From Salinicola halophilus (GTDB lineage: Bacteria > Pseudomonadota > Gammaproteobacteria > Pseudomonadales > Halomonadaceae), in the NCBI RefSeq assembly GCF_003206155.1, contig NZ_PZJV01000008.1, positions 27,614 to 91,613 on the forward strand: a stretch of DNA of 64,000 bases. Direction: 5' to 3'. The notes beneath the pieces were generated by a model. That model searched no databases. It saw nothing but the letters and a program-made list of their open reading frames with translations, and had not been told where the DNA came from. The position numbers were made by a program, and so were the translations under genes. Of this stretch, positions 18,900-28,649 are shown in pieces (position 1 is the first letter of the stretch; every line of letters starts with the position of its first letter).

Positions 18900-20276
18900 A
18901 TGCCACTGCGTTTGCCCTCAGTGCCCTGTCGCCACGCCGTTTCACTGCTCGCCACCGCGGCGGCGCTGGCGCTTTTGCTGCTGATGCCCGCGGGTTCGCT
19001 CGCCCAGGCCGGGATCGTCGTCACGCTGGGGATCGGGCTATGGGCGACGGGCTGGCTGCCGCAGTGGCTGACGGCGCTGATCTTCTTCACGCTCTGCATG
19101 GTGGCGAAAGTCGCCCCGGCGGGGGTGGTCTTCGCCGGCTTCGAGTCCGCGGCGACCTGGCTGGTCTTCTCCGGCATGGTGATCGGCGCGGCGATCAATC
19201 ACACCGGGCTCGGCGACCGGGTGGCGGCCGTCGTCGGTCCGCGGCTCGCCTCCGGCTATGCGCAGGCGGTGATCGGCGCCGGCCTGCTGGGCCTCATCGC
19301 CTCGTTCTTCATGCCGTCGGCGATGGGCCGCATCGTGCTGTTGGTGCCGATCCTGCTGACGCTGGTCGGCCGGCTCGGTTACGCGGAGCACGACCCCGGC
19401 CGTCACGGCATCCTGCTCGCGGGGATCATGTCGAGCTTTCTCCCCACCTTCACCATCCTGCCCGCCAACGTGCCCAATAACGTATTGATGGGCGCCAGCG
19501 AAGCGGTGCTCGGCGTCTCGCCGAGCTATGCCGAGTATCTGCTGCTGCACTTCCCCATTCTCGGGCTGATCAAGTGGGTACTGCTGATGGGCGTGATCCT
19601 GTGGCAGTTTCGCGGGGGTACGCCGGCATCGATCCCGATGGAACGCAGCGATGCTCGGCCACCGGGGATCGTCGCCATGGGCGTGCTGCTCGCCTTCGCC
19701 GTCGGCATGTGGATGACGGACGCCTGGCACGGCATCTCGCCGGCGTGGATAGGCATGCTGGTCGCGCTGGTCTGTCTCTTCCCCGGCAGCGGACTGATGC
19801 CGGCGAAGCCGCTGACGCAGATGAGTCTCGAGCCCTTCGTCTACGTCGCGGGCATCGTCAGCCTCGGCGCCCTGGCCCATGAAAGCGGGCTGGGAGCTGC
19901 CTTGGCGGGCCGGCTGCTCGAGGTGCTGCCACTCGCCGACGGCGCGGATGCCGGCAACTTCGCCTGGCTCGCTGTGATCGCAACGACCCTGGGCCTGCTG
20001 GTGACGCTGCCGGGCGTTCCCGCCGTGCTGACGCCGCTGGCGCCGCAGCTCGCCGACGTCACCGGCTGGTCCGTCGAGGCGACGGTGATGTCGCAGGTGC
20101 TGGGCTTCTCCACCGTCGTCCTGCCCTACCAGTCGCCGCCGCTGATCATCGGCCTGCTCACCTCGGGACTCGGCATGCGCCAGGCCGCTCGGGTCACGCT
20201 GCCGGTAGCCCTGATCACCGTCGTCGTGCTGTGGCCGCTGGACTATCTGTGGTGGCAGTGGCTGGGCGTCATCTAG
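18900..20276 (+). CDS. SLC13/DASS-type anion symporter
   Basis: 458-aa membrane protein with about 12 hydrophobic segments. The two halves carry related ends: FESAATWLVFSGMVIGAAI followed by NVPNNVLMGASE, then PFVYVAGIVSLGALAHESG and later PYQSPPLIIGLL. This is the general layout of divalent anion:sodium symporters, although the SNT motifs are poorly kept. The ATG at 18900 follows CGAGGGGTTTCA. It is divergent from the dehydratase gene, 155 bp apart, suggesting shared control. The last codons and the stop are duplicated immediately downstream. Confidence 0.75.
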   Translation: MPLRLPSVPCRHAVSLLATAAALALLLLMPAGSLAQAGIVVTLGIGLWATGWLPQWLTALIFFTLCMVAKVAPAGVVFAGFESAATWLVFSGMVIGAAINHTGLGDRVAAVVGPRLASGYAQAVIGAGLLGLIASFFMPSAMGRIVLLVPILLTLVGRLGYAEHDPGRHGILLAGIMSSFLPTFTILPANVPNNVLMGASEAVLGVSPSYAEYLLLHFPILGLIKWVLLMGVILWQFRGGTPASIPMERSDARPPGIVAMGVLLAFAVGMWMTDAWHGISPAWIGMLVALVCLFPGSGLMPAKPLTQMSLEPFVYVAGIVSLGALAHESGLGAALAGRLLEVLPLADGADAGNFAWLAVIATTLGLLVTLPGVPAVLTPLAPQLADVTGWSVEATVMSQVLGFSTVVLPYQSPPLIIGLLTSGLGMRQAARVTLPVALITVVVLWPLDYLWWQWLGVI

Positions 20277-20304
20277 GTAAGCAGTGGCTGGGACGTCATC
20301 TAGG
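20255..20304 (+). repeat. Tandem duplication of the 3' end and stop codon of the SLC13 gene
   Basis: GCAGTGGCTGGGCGTCATCT at 20255 is repeated at 20281 with one inserted A; each copy includes TAG (period 26 bp). The first copy is the coding end, the second lies downstream of the true stop. Confidence 0.9.
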
Positions 20305-20462
20305 CTGGGCGTTAGCCAGGTAAAAAGGGCCTAAGCTCTGAACGAAGCGTCCACGCCACTCAGCGATCGAGTGCTGGTGGTGCCGCGCCGGGTCGCATCC
20401 AGCGCCACGCCTCGGGCGTAATACGCTCCAATCCTGTGGCCGATACGAAGGGGGAAATGCCG

Positions 20463-21481
<1,019 letters not shown>

Positions 21482-21482
<1 letters not shown>

Positions 21483-22210
21483 TGGCAGAAGCACCGAGGA
21501 CGCAGGATTCGACGGTGAAAGACCCGACGACGAAAGACTCGTCGAGGAAACCGCCGAGCGCGAAGCGCTCGCGGGCGAAACGCCAGCCGCGGCTGATACT
21601 CTGGCGCCTCCTCGTCTTCTGCGTGGCACTGACGCCATTGGCCTACTGGGCGACACAGGTGGCGCTCGGCAATGGCGGACCGGAGCCGGGCCGCTATCTG
21701 CTGCTCAACATCGGTCAGGCGACGCTCTGGATGCTCTTCGCCACGCTGTCGCTGACGCCGCTGACCAAACTCACCCGCTGGAAGGGCTTCGCCCTCATCC
21801 GCCGCCAGCTGGGTCTCTGGACGCTCGCGTACGCCGTGGCGCACCTGCTCTGCTACGTTCTCTTCATTCTCGGCCTCGATCTTTCGCGTCTCGGTAGCGA
21901 AATCGTCCGCCGGCCCTACATCATCGTCGGCATGCTGGCGCTCCTCGGCCTCGTCGTCATGGGCGTCACCTCCAACCAGCGCTCGATGCGCAAGCTCGGC
22001 AAGCGCTGGAAGACGCTGCACAAGCTGGTCTATGCGGTACTCGCCCTCGGTCTGCTGCACTTTTTCTGGGTGGTGCGCGCCGACATGGAGCAGTGGAGCC
22101 TCTATGCCGCCACCGGCGCTTTTCTGATGCTGCTACGCCTGCCTCCGGTCGCACGACGCCTCCCCTCGATCCGTCAGCGGGCCGGGCGTCAGCGACAGCG
22201 CGCCGCCTGA
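21482..22210 (+). CDS. msrQ: MsrQ, haem-binding membrane subunit of MsrPQ
   Basis: Inner-membrane b-type haem protein (YedZ family) that passes quinone-derived electrons to MsrP. 242 aa with about five to six membrane helices. Conserved histidines are seen in YAVAHLLCY, KTLHKLVY and GLLHFFWVVRAD. The N-terminus is unusual: residues 8-35 form a charged Ser/Thr/Lys tail encoded by three imperfect 15-bp repeats (21506-21550), and the C-terminus is Arg-rich. The typical protein starts near RLILWRLL. Start ATG overlaps the msrP stop (TGATG). Confidence 0.93.
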
Positions 22211-22398
22211 CCTTTTTGCCGGCGGATTCTCCTGTGCACTGCCGCCGAGAGACTTGGCGGTACGTTCGGTCCTGCCGCTAGACTTTCGTCGACGTGTGCC
22301 GTGACCGACGGGCGTGGTCGGTTACGCTCGTCTTCCCGTCGGCGTCGCGGCCCCCGCGTGCCTCGGCGGCTCCCCTTGCACGCAGCCGGAGAATTGTC

Positions 22399-23385
22399 AT
22401 GAGCAAGCGCATCCTCGCCTACCGCCGTCTCGACGATCAGCAGCTCGAGCAGCTTCGCGAGAAGTATCAAGTCGACTATTTCGGCAAGCTCGAATCCGCC
22501 GATGACCCGGCGTTTCGCGAAGCGCTGGGGCAGGCCAACGGCCTCATCGGCGCGGGCTTGAAGATCACGCCGGAGCTACTCGACTCAGCCCCCCATCTGG
22601 AAGCGATCGCCAGCATTTCGGTGGGGGTGGACAGCTATCCCGTCGACGAACTCACGCGCCGCGGCATTCTGCTCTGTAACACGCCGGACGTGCTCACCGA
22701 GACGACCGCCGACACCGGGTTTTCGCTGATCATGGCAAGCGCCCGGCGCGTGGTGGAACTCGCCAACGTGGTCAAACGCGGCGATTGGCAGGAGAGTATC
22801 GGTCCGGACCGCTTCGGCATCGACGTACATGGCAAGACGCTCGGCATGATCGGATTCGGGCGTATCGGCCAGGCAATCGCCCGGCGCGGCGCGCTGGGTT
22901 TCGGCATGCGGGTGCTCTACTCCAACGCCTCGCCCAAGCCGGAGATCGAGCGGGAGCTCGGCGCCCGACGCTGCGAGTTCAACGAGCTGCTCGAAACCGC
23001 CGATTTCGTCTGCGCCATCGTCCCGTTGACCGACGAGACGCATCATCTCATCGGCGCCGAGGCGTTCGCGCGCATGAAAGAGAGCGCGATCTTCATCAAC
23101 CTCGCCCGCGGCGCGGTGGTCGACGAGCCGGCGATGATCGAAGCGCTGCAGCGCGGACAGATCCGTGCCGCCGGGCTCGACGTCTTCGAGCAGGAGCCGC
23201 TGCCGTCGTCATCGCCGCTCACGCAGATGGACAACGTCGTGGCGCTGCCGCACATCGGCTCGGCGACGATGGAGACGCGTACCGCCATGGCGCAGCGCGC
23301 GGTGGACAACATCCTGCTCGCGCTTGACGGCGAGCGCCCGCTCAGCCCCTTCAACGTCGAGGCCTGGGGCGATCGCCTGACGTGA
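22399..23385 (+). CDS. D-2-hydroxyacid dehydrogenase (glyoxylate/2-ketogluconate reductase type)
   Basis: NAD(P)-dependent reductase of 2-keto acids, 328 aa, GhrB/TkrA-like. The Rossmann motif is GMIGFGRIGQAIARRG (residues about 153-168), the catalytic Arg region is INLARGAVVDEPA, the Glu is in GLDVFEQEPL, and the His is in LPHIGSATMETR. SVGVDSYPVDELTRRGI matches glyoxylate/2-ketogluconate reductases. The ATG at 22399 follows CGGAGAATTGTC. A KDG kinase gene lies 5 kb downstream but is not linked in an operon. Confidence 0.88.
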   Translation: MSKRILAYRRLDDQQLEQLREKYQVDYFGKLESADDPAFREALGQANGLIGAGLKITPELLDSAPHLEAIASISVGVDSYPVDELTRRGILLCNTPDVLTETTADTGFSLIMASARRVVELANVVKRGDWQESIGPDRFGIDVHGKTLGMIGFGRIGQAIARRGALGFGMRVLYSNASPKPEIERELGARRCEFNELLETADFVCAIVPLTDETHHLIGAEAFARMKESAIFINLARGAVVDEPAMIEALQRGQIRAAGLDVFEQEPLPSSSPLTQMDNVVALPHIGSATMETRTAMAQRAVDNILLALDGERPLSPFNVEAWGDRLT

Positions 23386-23656
23386 GCTATACCGCCACGA
23401 GCCGAGCGACGCGCGGGTCGCAGGCGGCGACGTGACGCGAGCCACGGCGCGGCCAATGTCACCGGCCGCGCCTTGCCAAGCCAACCCGGCGTGGCTAGAG
23501 TGGGATGACGAGATTAAAAACAGTGTTCCATAATTCGGGTGTCATATCTCTCGGCTATGGAACCGAGCGTCAGGGTACCGAAGTTTTTCGGTCGCGGGCC
23601 GATAGTGACAGCGCCCGCCGTTCCCACTCACCGACTGCGCCCTCGAGGCGACCATC

Positions 23657-24337
23657 ATGCCCGAACCCTTCTGCCTTCTGTTCGACTGCGACGGCACCCT
23701 CGTCGACAGCGAGCCGCTGCTGGCCGATGTCATGGCCAAATACCTCAACCGCGCCGGCCTGCCGTTTACGTCGGACGACTATATCGAGCGCTTTCGGGGG
23801 GCCCGCTTCGCCTCCATCGTCGCCCATCTGGAGCAGCGTCACGGCGCGCTGGATGACGCGGTTCGCCGGCACATCGAAAGCGACATGCGTGCCGAGATGC
23901 ACGAGCGCATGCTGACCGAACTCACCCCGATCGACGGTGTGAGCGACACACTCGACAGGCTGGGTTCGCTGCCCCGCTGCATTGCCTCCAACGGCCCCGA
24001 CTACAAGATTCGCCGCGCGCTCGACAGTACCGGATTACGTGCGTTCTTCGACGAGCGCATCTACAGCGCCTACGACGTCGGCAGCTGGAAACCCGAGCCG
24101 GGGCTCTTCCTCCACGCCGGGCGCGACATGGGCTTTGCCCCCAGCGAGTGTGTGGTGATCGACGACGCCGAAGTGGGTGTACGCGCGGCGCTCGCCGCCG
24201 GCATGCGGGTGGTGCATCTCAACCGCTTCCCCGAACACGAGACGACGCCCGCCGGGGCCCACACGATCCATCACATGAGCGAGCTGCCCAAGGCGCTCGC
24301 CAAGCTGACGCCCGCGCTCGCCGTCGGCTATCGCTGA
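23657..24337 (+). CDS. HAD-superfamily phosphatase (beta-phosphoglucomutase-like subfamily)
   Basis: 226-aa HAD hydrolase with a C1 helical cap. Motif I is LLFDCDGTLVDSEPL (nucleophile Asp10, acid Asp12), motif II CIASNGP, motif III lysine in GSWKPEPGLF, and motif IV VVIDDAEVGVRAALAAGM. The layout matches YieH/GS1-like phosphatases acting on small phosphate esters such as 6-phosphogluconate or purine nucleotides. Substrate unknown. The 270 bp upstream contain an AT-rich patch around 23513-23562 that may hold the promoter and no gene I can support. Confidence 0.88.
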   Translation: MPEPFCLLFDCDGTLVDSEPLLADVMAKYLNRAGLPFTSDDYIERFRGARFASIVAHLEQRHGALDDAVRRHIESDMRAEMHERMLTELTPIDGVSDTLDRLGSLPRCIASNGPDYKIRRALDSTGLRAFFDERIYSAYDVGSWKPEPGLFLHAGRDMGFAPSECVVIDDAEVGVRAALAAGMRVVHLNRFPEHETTPAGAHTIHHMSELPKALAKLTPALAVGYR

Positions 24338-24426
24338 GACGCTCCGCCCCGGCGCCGCTTCGCGCCCATGAACGCGCCGCGCTACCCGCGTTATCATGGG
24401 GCATCGTCGAACGAACCGGAGCCAAC

Positions 24427-24801
24427 ATGTCATCGCTGCAGGATCAACTTCGCGGCCTGGTCTACTCCACCGAACACGGTGAGACCTGCCCTAGCTGCCG
24501 CCGCCCGCTCGCCGACTGCGAATGCGCGGCACAGGCCGAATCGGAACGCCTCGCCGCGCTCGACGGCATCGTGCGCATTCGTCGTGAAACCAGCGGTCGC
24601 AAGGGCAAAGGCGTGACCACGGTGGCCGGCGTACCGCTCGCCGAGACCGAACTCAAGGCGTTGGCCAAGACGCTCAAGAAACGCTGCGGTACCGGCGGCG
24701 CGGTCAAGGACGGCATCATCGAGATTCAGGGCGATCACCGCGAGACGCTGAAGACCGAACTCGAGACGCAGGGCTATCGCGTCAAGCTCGCCGGAGGCTG
24801 A
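24427..24801 (+). CDS. yciH: SUI1/YciH family translation factor-like protein
   Basis: 124-aa bacterial homologue of eukaryotic initiation factor eIF1 (SUI1). The C-terminal SUI1 fold is RKGKGVTTVAGVPL, LKALAKTLKKRCGTGGAVKDG and IEIQGDHRETLKTELETQGY. The N-terminus has a Cys cluster CPSCRRPLADCEC (CxxC...CxC), which may bind zinc. In E. coli YciH affects initiation fidelity under stress. A GGAGCC precedes the ATG at 24427. Confidence 0.92.
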   Translation: MSSLQDQLRGLVYSTEHGETCPSCRRPLADCECAAQAESERLAALDGIVRIRRETSGRKGKGVTTVAGVPLAETELKALAKTLKKRCGTGGAVKDGIIEIQGDHRETLKTELETQGYRVKLAGG

Positions 24802-24911
24802 GCGCCGCTTGCACGGCGGAACGTCTCGACCGCGACTCGGTCGGACAACCCTGTAGCCCTACCCGACACCGAGCCTTGCGCTCGGCCGAACCCGTTTCAA
24901 GGAAGCCCGCC

Positions 24912-25367
24912 GTGAGTCATCCGCTACGCCTTCTCTCCAGTCCTCGCCGTTACCGGTCACTACTGGCCGTGGGGCTCCTTCTGTCGATGGCGGGCTGCGC
25001 TGGCGGCCCGCAGTTCGAAACGCTCAGCGCCCGCGTCGTCACCGATACGCCGCAGCCGCTCCCCGCCGATGCCACGCTGGAAGTGCAGCTCGAAAACACG
25101 TCCACCGGCGACGTGCTCGCCAGCAGCCGGGTCGAGCGTCTCGGTGACTTCCCGCTGCCGGTCACGCTGCAATATGCCCCCGAGGCAATCGTGGCGGACG
25201 ATCTCTACCGCCTCGACGCGCAGATTCGAAGCGGCAATCGCATCGTCTATCTCTCTCCCGAGGCACTGCCGGTCTTCGGGCGCCACGACTCCGATGCTCG
25301 CGATATCCGTGTCGAACCCACCGGCGCCGCCGCGTTCGACGGGACCGACGGGGGCAATACCGACTGA
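24912..25367 (+). CDS. YbaY/YscW-like lipoprotein
   Basis: Predicted lipoprotein of 151 aa. After a basic N-terminus the hydrophobic stretch LLAVGLLLSMAGC ends in a lipobox with the lipidated Cys. The mature part, with LPADATLEVQLENTSTGDVLASSRV and FPLPVTLQYAPEAIVADDLYRLDAQI, follows the small beta-barrel pattern of YbaY/YscW domains. I take the GTG at 24912, which has AAGGAAG at 24899-24905. A TTG at 24876 would add 12 residues without a ribosome site. Function of chromosomal members is unknown; envelope quality control is a guess. Confidence 0.8.
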   Translation: MSHPLRLLSSPRRYRSLLAVGLLLSMAGCAGGPQFETLSARVVTDTPQPLPADATLEVQLENTSTGDVLASSRVERLGDFPLPVTLQYAPEAIVADDLYRLDAQIRSGNRIVYLSPEALPVFGRHDSDARDIRVEPTGAAAFDGTDGGNTD

Positions 25368-25485
25368 GCGCTGGCATTCACAGGAGCGATCGGCACTTGT
25401 CCAAACGTCGGCTGCGGACCACCTTGTAGTCAGACCATCACAGGGTTCGCGCGCAACGGCGCCGAATCGAGCCAAGGGAGAGAGC

Positions 25486-26475
25486 ATGGAAACGCGCAAG
25501 CTACCCGGTACGGATATCGAGATGTCGCGCATTGGCCTGGGGACCTGGGCGATGGGCGGGCGCATGTGGGGCGGCACGGACGACGCCAACGCCGAACGCA
25601 CCATCCACGCCGCCATGGATCGCGGCGTCACGCTGATCGACACTGCGCCCGCCTACGGTTTCGGCCACTCCGAGGAAGTGGTGGGCAAATCGCTCGCTGA
25701 TGGTAACCGGCGGGAGCGAATGGTGCTCGCCACCAAGGCGGGCCTGGAGTGGTCCGACACCGGCGGCCCGAAGCGCAACGCGACCGCCGAACGACTGAAG
25801 CAAGAGCTCGACGACTCGCTGCGTCGACTCAAGACCGACTACATCGATCTTTATCAGATTCACTGGCCGGACCCGCTGGTCCCGATCGAAGAGACTGCCG
25901 AGGCGATGGCGCGCTTTCACCGCGAGGGCAAGATCCGCGCGATCGGCGTGAGCAACTTCACCTCCGAGCAGTGCGATGCGTTTCGTCAGGTAGCGCCGCT
26001 TCATACCGTTCAGCCGCCCTATAACCTGTTCGAGCGCGATATCGACCGGGAGATGCTGCCCTATGCCGAGCGCAACGACCTGACGCTGCTCACCTATGGC
26101 GCGCTGTGTCGCGGACTGCTCACCGGCAAGATGCACACCGACTACACCTTCAACGGTGACGATCTGCGCAACAAGGATCCGAAATTCCAGTCGCCGCGCT
26201 TCGAGCAGTGTCTTGCCGCCGTCGAGGCGCTGCGTGACGTCGCCGCGCGTCACGACAAGACGGTACTCGAACTCGCCGTGCGCTGGATTCTCGACCGCTC
26301 GCCGAACATCGTCGCGCTCTGGGGCGCGCGCAAACCCGAGCAGGTCGAGCCGCTGGGCGGCATCACCGGCTGGTCGCTCAGCGACGATGAAATGGCGATG
26401 ATCGACGCCATTCTCGCCAAGCACGTCACCGACCCTGTCGGCCCCGAGTTCATGGCCCCGCCGACCCGCGGGTAA
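25486..26475 (+). CDS. Aldo/keto reductase
   Basis: NADPH-dependent (beta/alpha)8 oxidoreductase of 329 aa. The catalytic tetrad is visible: Asp and Tyr in IDTAPAYGFGHSEE, Lys in VLATKAGLEW and His in DLYQIHWPDP. The cofactor region RAIGVSNFTSEQ and the C-terminal WILDRSPNIVALWGARKPEQ agree with the AKR family. The insertion NATAERLKQELDDSLRRLKTD is standard. AAGGGAGAG precedes the ATG at 25486. Physiological substrate unknown. Confidence 0.9.
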   Translation: METRKLPGTDIEMSRIGLGTWAMGGRMWGGTDDANAERTIHAAMDRGVTLIDTAPAYGFGHSEEVVGKSLADGNRRERMVLATKAGLEWSDTGGPKRNATAERLKQELDDSLRRLKTDYIDLYQIHWPDPLVPIEETAEAMARFHREGKIRAIGVSNFTSEQCDAFRQVAPLHTVQPPYNLFERDIDREMLPYAERNDLTLLTYGALCRGLLTGKMHTDYTFNGDDLRNKDPKFQSPRFEQCLAAVEALRDVAARHDKTVLELAVRWILDRSPNIVALWGARKPEQVEPLGGITGWSLSDDEMAMIDAILAKHVTDPVGPEFMAPPTRG

Positions 26476-26499
26476 GCACAGGTCCACCCCTTCCGGCTT

Positions 26500-27396
26500 T
26501 CAGCCCGCACCCAGTACGCTCGAGGGTCCGGCGGTCGCCGGGCTTTCTTGCGTTCGCCCCGCAAGACTCGCGACGAGTGCCTCCAGCGCCGGCGCGACCG
26601 GGGCGGCGATCTTCAGCGTGAAGAGATCGTCGGCGCGGGTGGTGCCCAGATTGATGCAGGCGATGGGCTTTTCGGTGCGTACGGCATGGCGTGCAAAGCG
26701 AAAACCGGAATAGACCATCAGCGACGACCCCACCACCAGCATGGCATCCGCCTCGTCGAGCGCGGCGAACGCGAGCTCGGCGCGAGGCTTGGGAACGTTG
26801 TCACCGAAAAAGACCACGTCGGGTTTCAGAGTGCCGACATGACAGCGCTGGCAGGTGGGCACGTCGAAGCTCGAGAAGTCGTGGCCGTCGAGGTCCGCGT
26901 CGCCGTCCGGACCGACCTCCGCACTCAGCTCGAGCCAGGCGGGATTGCGCCGCGCCAGCTCGTCGTGAAGCGCGTGGCGCATCATCGTCGCCCCGCAGCG
27001 CATGCACTTGACGGTATCCGCCTGGCCGTGGAGGTCGGTCACCCGGCGCGAGCCGGCGCGCTGATGCAGGCCGTCGACGTTCTGGGTCACCAGCCGCGTG
27101 ATCCGCCCTTCGCGCTCGAGCGTGGAGAGCGCACGATGCGCCTGCCCGGGATGCGCGCCGGCCAGCGCCCGGAACCCCACCAGACTGCGCGCCCAGTAGC
27201 GCTTTCGCACCTCGAGACTGCCCATGAACTTCTGATGACTGACCGGCGGCGGTCGCTTCCAGTCGCCGCGAGCGTCCCGATAGTCGGGAATCCCGCAGTC
27301 GGTGCTCACACCGGCCCCCGTCAGCACGAAAAGTCGCGGGTGGCGCGCCACGAATTCGGTGAGCGCGTCGATTCCCTCCACTGCGTCGTCGAACAT
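26500..27396 (-). CDS. Sir2-family NAD-dependent protein deacylase
   Basis: Sirtuin of 298 aa that removes acyl groups from lysines using NAD. NAD-binding VLTGAGVSTDCGIPDYRD, active-site QNVDGLHQRAGS with the HG in DLHGQADTVKC, four zinc cysteines in CMRC and CQRC, and PDVVFFGDNVPK are all present. The GAGVSTD/PDYR form points to class II sirtuins (SIRT4-like) rather than CobB. I choose the ATG at 27396 because AGTGAGG lies just upstream; a GTG at 27408 would add four residues. Convergent with the aldo/keto reductase gene, 24 bp apart. Confidence 0.9.
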   Translation of the reverse strand: MFDDAVEGIDALTEFVARHPRLFVLTGAGVSTDCGIPDYRDARGDWKRPPPVSHQKFMGSLEVRKRYWARSLVGFRALAGAHPGQAHRALSTLEREGRITRLVTQNVDGLHQRAGSRRVTDLHGQADTVKCMRCGATMMRHALHDELARRNPAWLELSAEVGPDGDADLDGHDFSSFDVPTCQRCHVGTLKPDVVFFGDNVPKPRAELAFAALDEADAMLVVGSSLMVYSGFRFARHAVRTEKPIACINLGTTRADDLFTLKIAAPVAPALEALVASLAGRTQESPATAGPSSVLGAG

Positions 27397-27681
27397 GCAT
27401 TGCCTCACTGGTTGGGGTTCACTGATCGGCGTTCACCGGTCGAGGTCGAGTCGCAGGCGGCGGCGCACGCGCCTGCGATCGTTTCTGATCACAAGGTGGT
27501 CGATCACGTCGGATACACGCTATACGCGACCGGGCTCGCTACGGATCAAGCGCAACCGGTTGCGGTCGAACGAATCGCGGTCGCCGGTTCGTCGGCGTCG
27601 CAGTCGGCACACGACCTCGGCTAGAATGACGCAATCGTGCCTGTCGCCCCGCATCCCACGCCACTCCAAGGACAATCGCTC

Positions 27682-28599
27682 ATGGCCTGGCTGGAATACC
27701 TGCTGCCGCTGATTTTCCTGGCCCCACTGGGCGCCGCCGCGCTGGTCGCGATCACGCTCCGCGACATCAGCAGTATCGAACTGCGCTCGCCCCACGGCGA
27801 CGAAACGATCCGCGAGATCGCGCAGGTCCACCGCAACCGGCTGGAGCGCGCTCGCGCCACGTTCTTTCTCGATGCCACGCTCGCGCCCACGCTCACGCTG
27901 ATGCCGCTGGTCTACGGCATGGGGCGCATTCTGTTCGCCGACGAGCAGAGCTGGCTCGAATGGTCGCTTTACGGTGCGGTCAGCACGCTGCTGGCGATGA
28001 TCTTCGGTTTTCTGATCCTGCGCGACGTGCAGCGGGTGCGCCGCCTGACTCGCAGCCTCGCCTGCGAACTGGCCGTCGGCCAGGCGCTGGACCATCTGAT
28101 TCGCCCGCAGGCGACACCCTACTTCGTCTTCCACGATTTCCCCGCGGATAGCTACAGCATCGACAACGTGCTGGTGACGCCTCAGGGCGTCTTCGTCATT
28201 CAGACCATGGCGCGGGATTTCCCGCTGGATCTCGACGGCACCGCCAACAAGACCGTCGCCGTCGAGTCGCAGCGGCTGCGCTTCCCCGGCTGGAGCGAGC
28301 GCCGCACCCTCGGCAAGGTGCGCATGGCGACGGTATGGCTGAGCCACTGGATCGCCCGCCATGCCGATCTGAACGTGCCGGTATTCGGCGTACTGGTGCT
28401 GCCCGGCTGGACGATCGACGACGAGACGGAGCACCTCGGCACGCGCCGCGACATCTACGTACTCGACGGCGTCGACCTGGCCGCCAAGCTCACCGCCATG
28501 GCCCCCGAAACCCTCGACGACGCAGACCGCCAGCGCCTGGTGGAACGGCTCGACAAGCGCTCGCGGCGTTACCGCCGCAGCCGGCCGTCGCCACGCTGA
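27682..28599 (+). CDS. NERD domain membrane protein
   Basis: 305 aa. Two hydrophobic regions (about residues 5-24 and 66-118, the second probably two helices) are followed by a cytosolic NERD (nuclease-related) domain: CELAVGQALDHL, then YFVFHDFPADSYSIDNVLVTPQGVFVIQT, and VPVFGVLVLPGW. NERD domains resemble Holliday-junction resolvase-like nucleases but their role is mostly unknown. The acidic Asp in SIDNVLV and the Gln in VIQT correspond to the D...ExK core; the Glu is replaced by Gln here, so nuclease activity is doubtful. Start ATG 27682 follows AAGGAC. Confidence 0.8.
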   Translation: MAWLEYLLPLIFLAPLGAAALVAITLRDISSIELRSPHGDETIREIAQVHRNRLERARATFFLDATLAPTLTLMPLVYGMGRILFADEQSWLEWSLYGAVSTLLAMIFGFLILRDVQRVRRLTRSLACELAVGQALDHLIRPQATPYFVFHDFPADSYSIDNVLVTPQGVFVIQTMARDFPLDLDGTANKTVAVESQRLRFPGWSERRTLGKVRMATVWLSHWIARHADLNVPVFGVLVLPGWTIDDETEHLGTRRDIYVLDGVDLAAKLTAMAPETLDDADRQRLVERLDKRSRRYRRSRPSPR

Positions 28600-28649
28600 T
28601 ACGTCGATCGCCTCGACCCGCCCCATTCGTTTTCAACCCTGGAGAGCCC

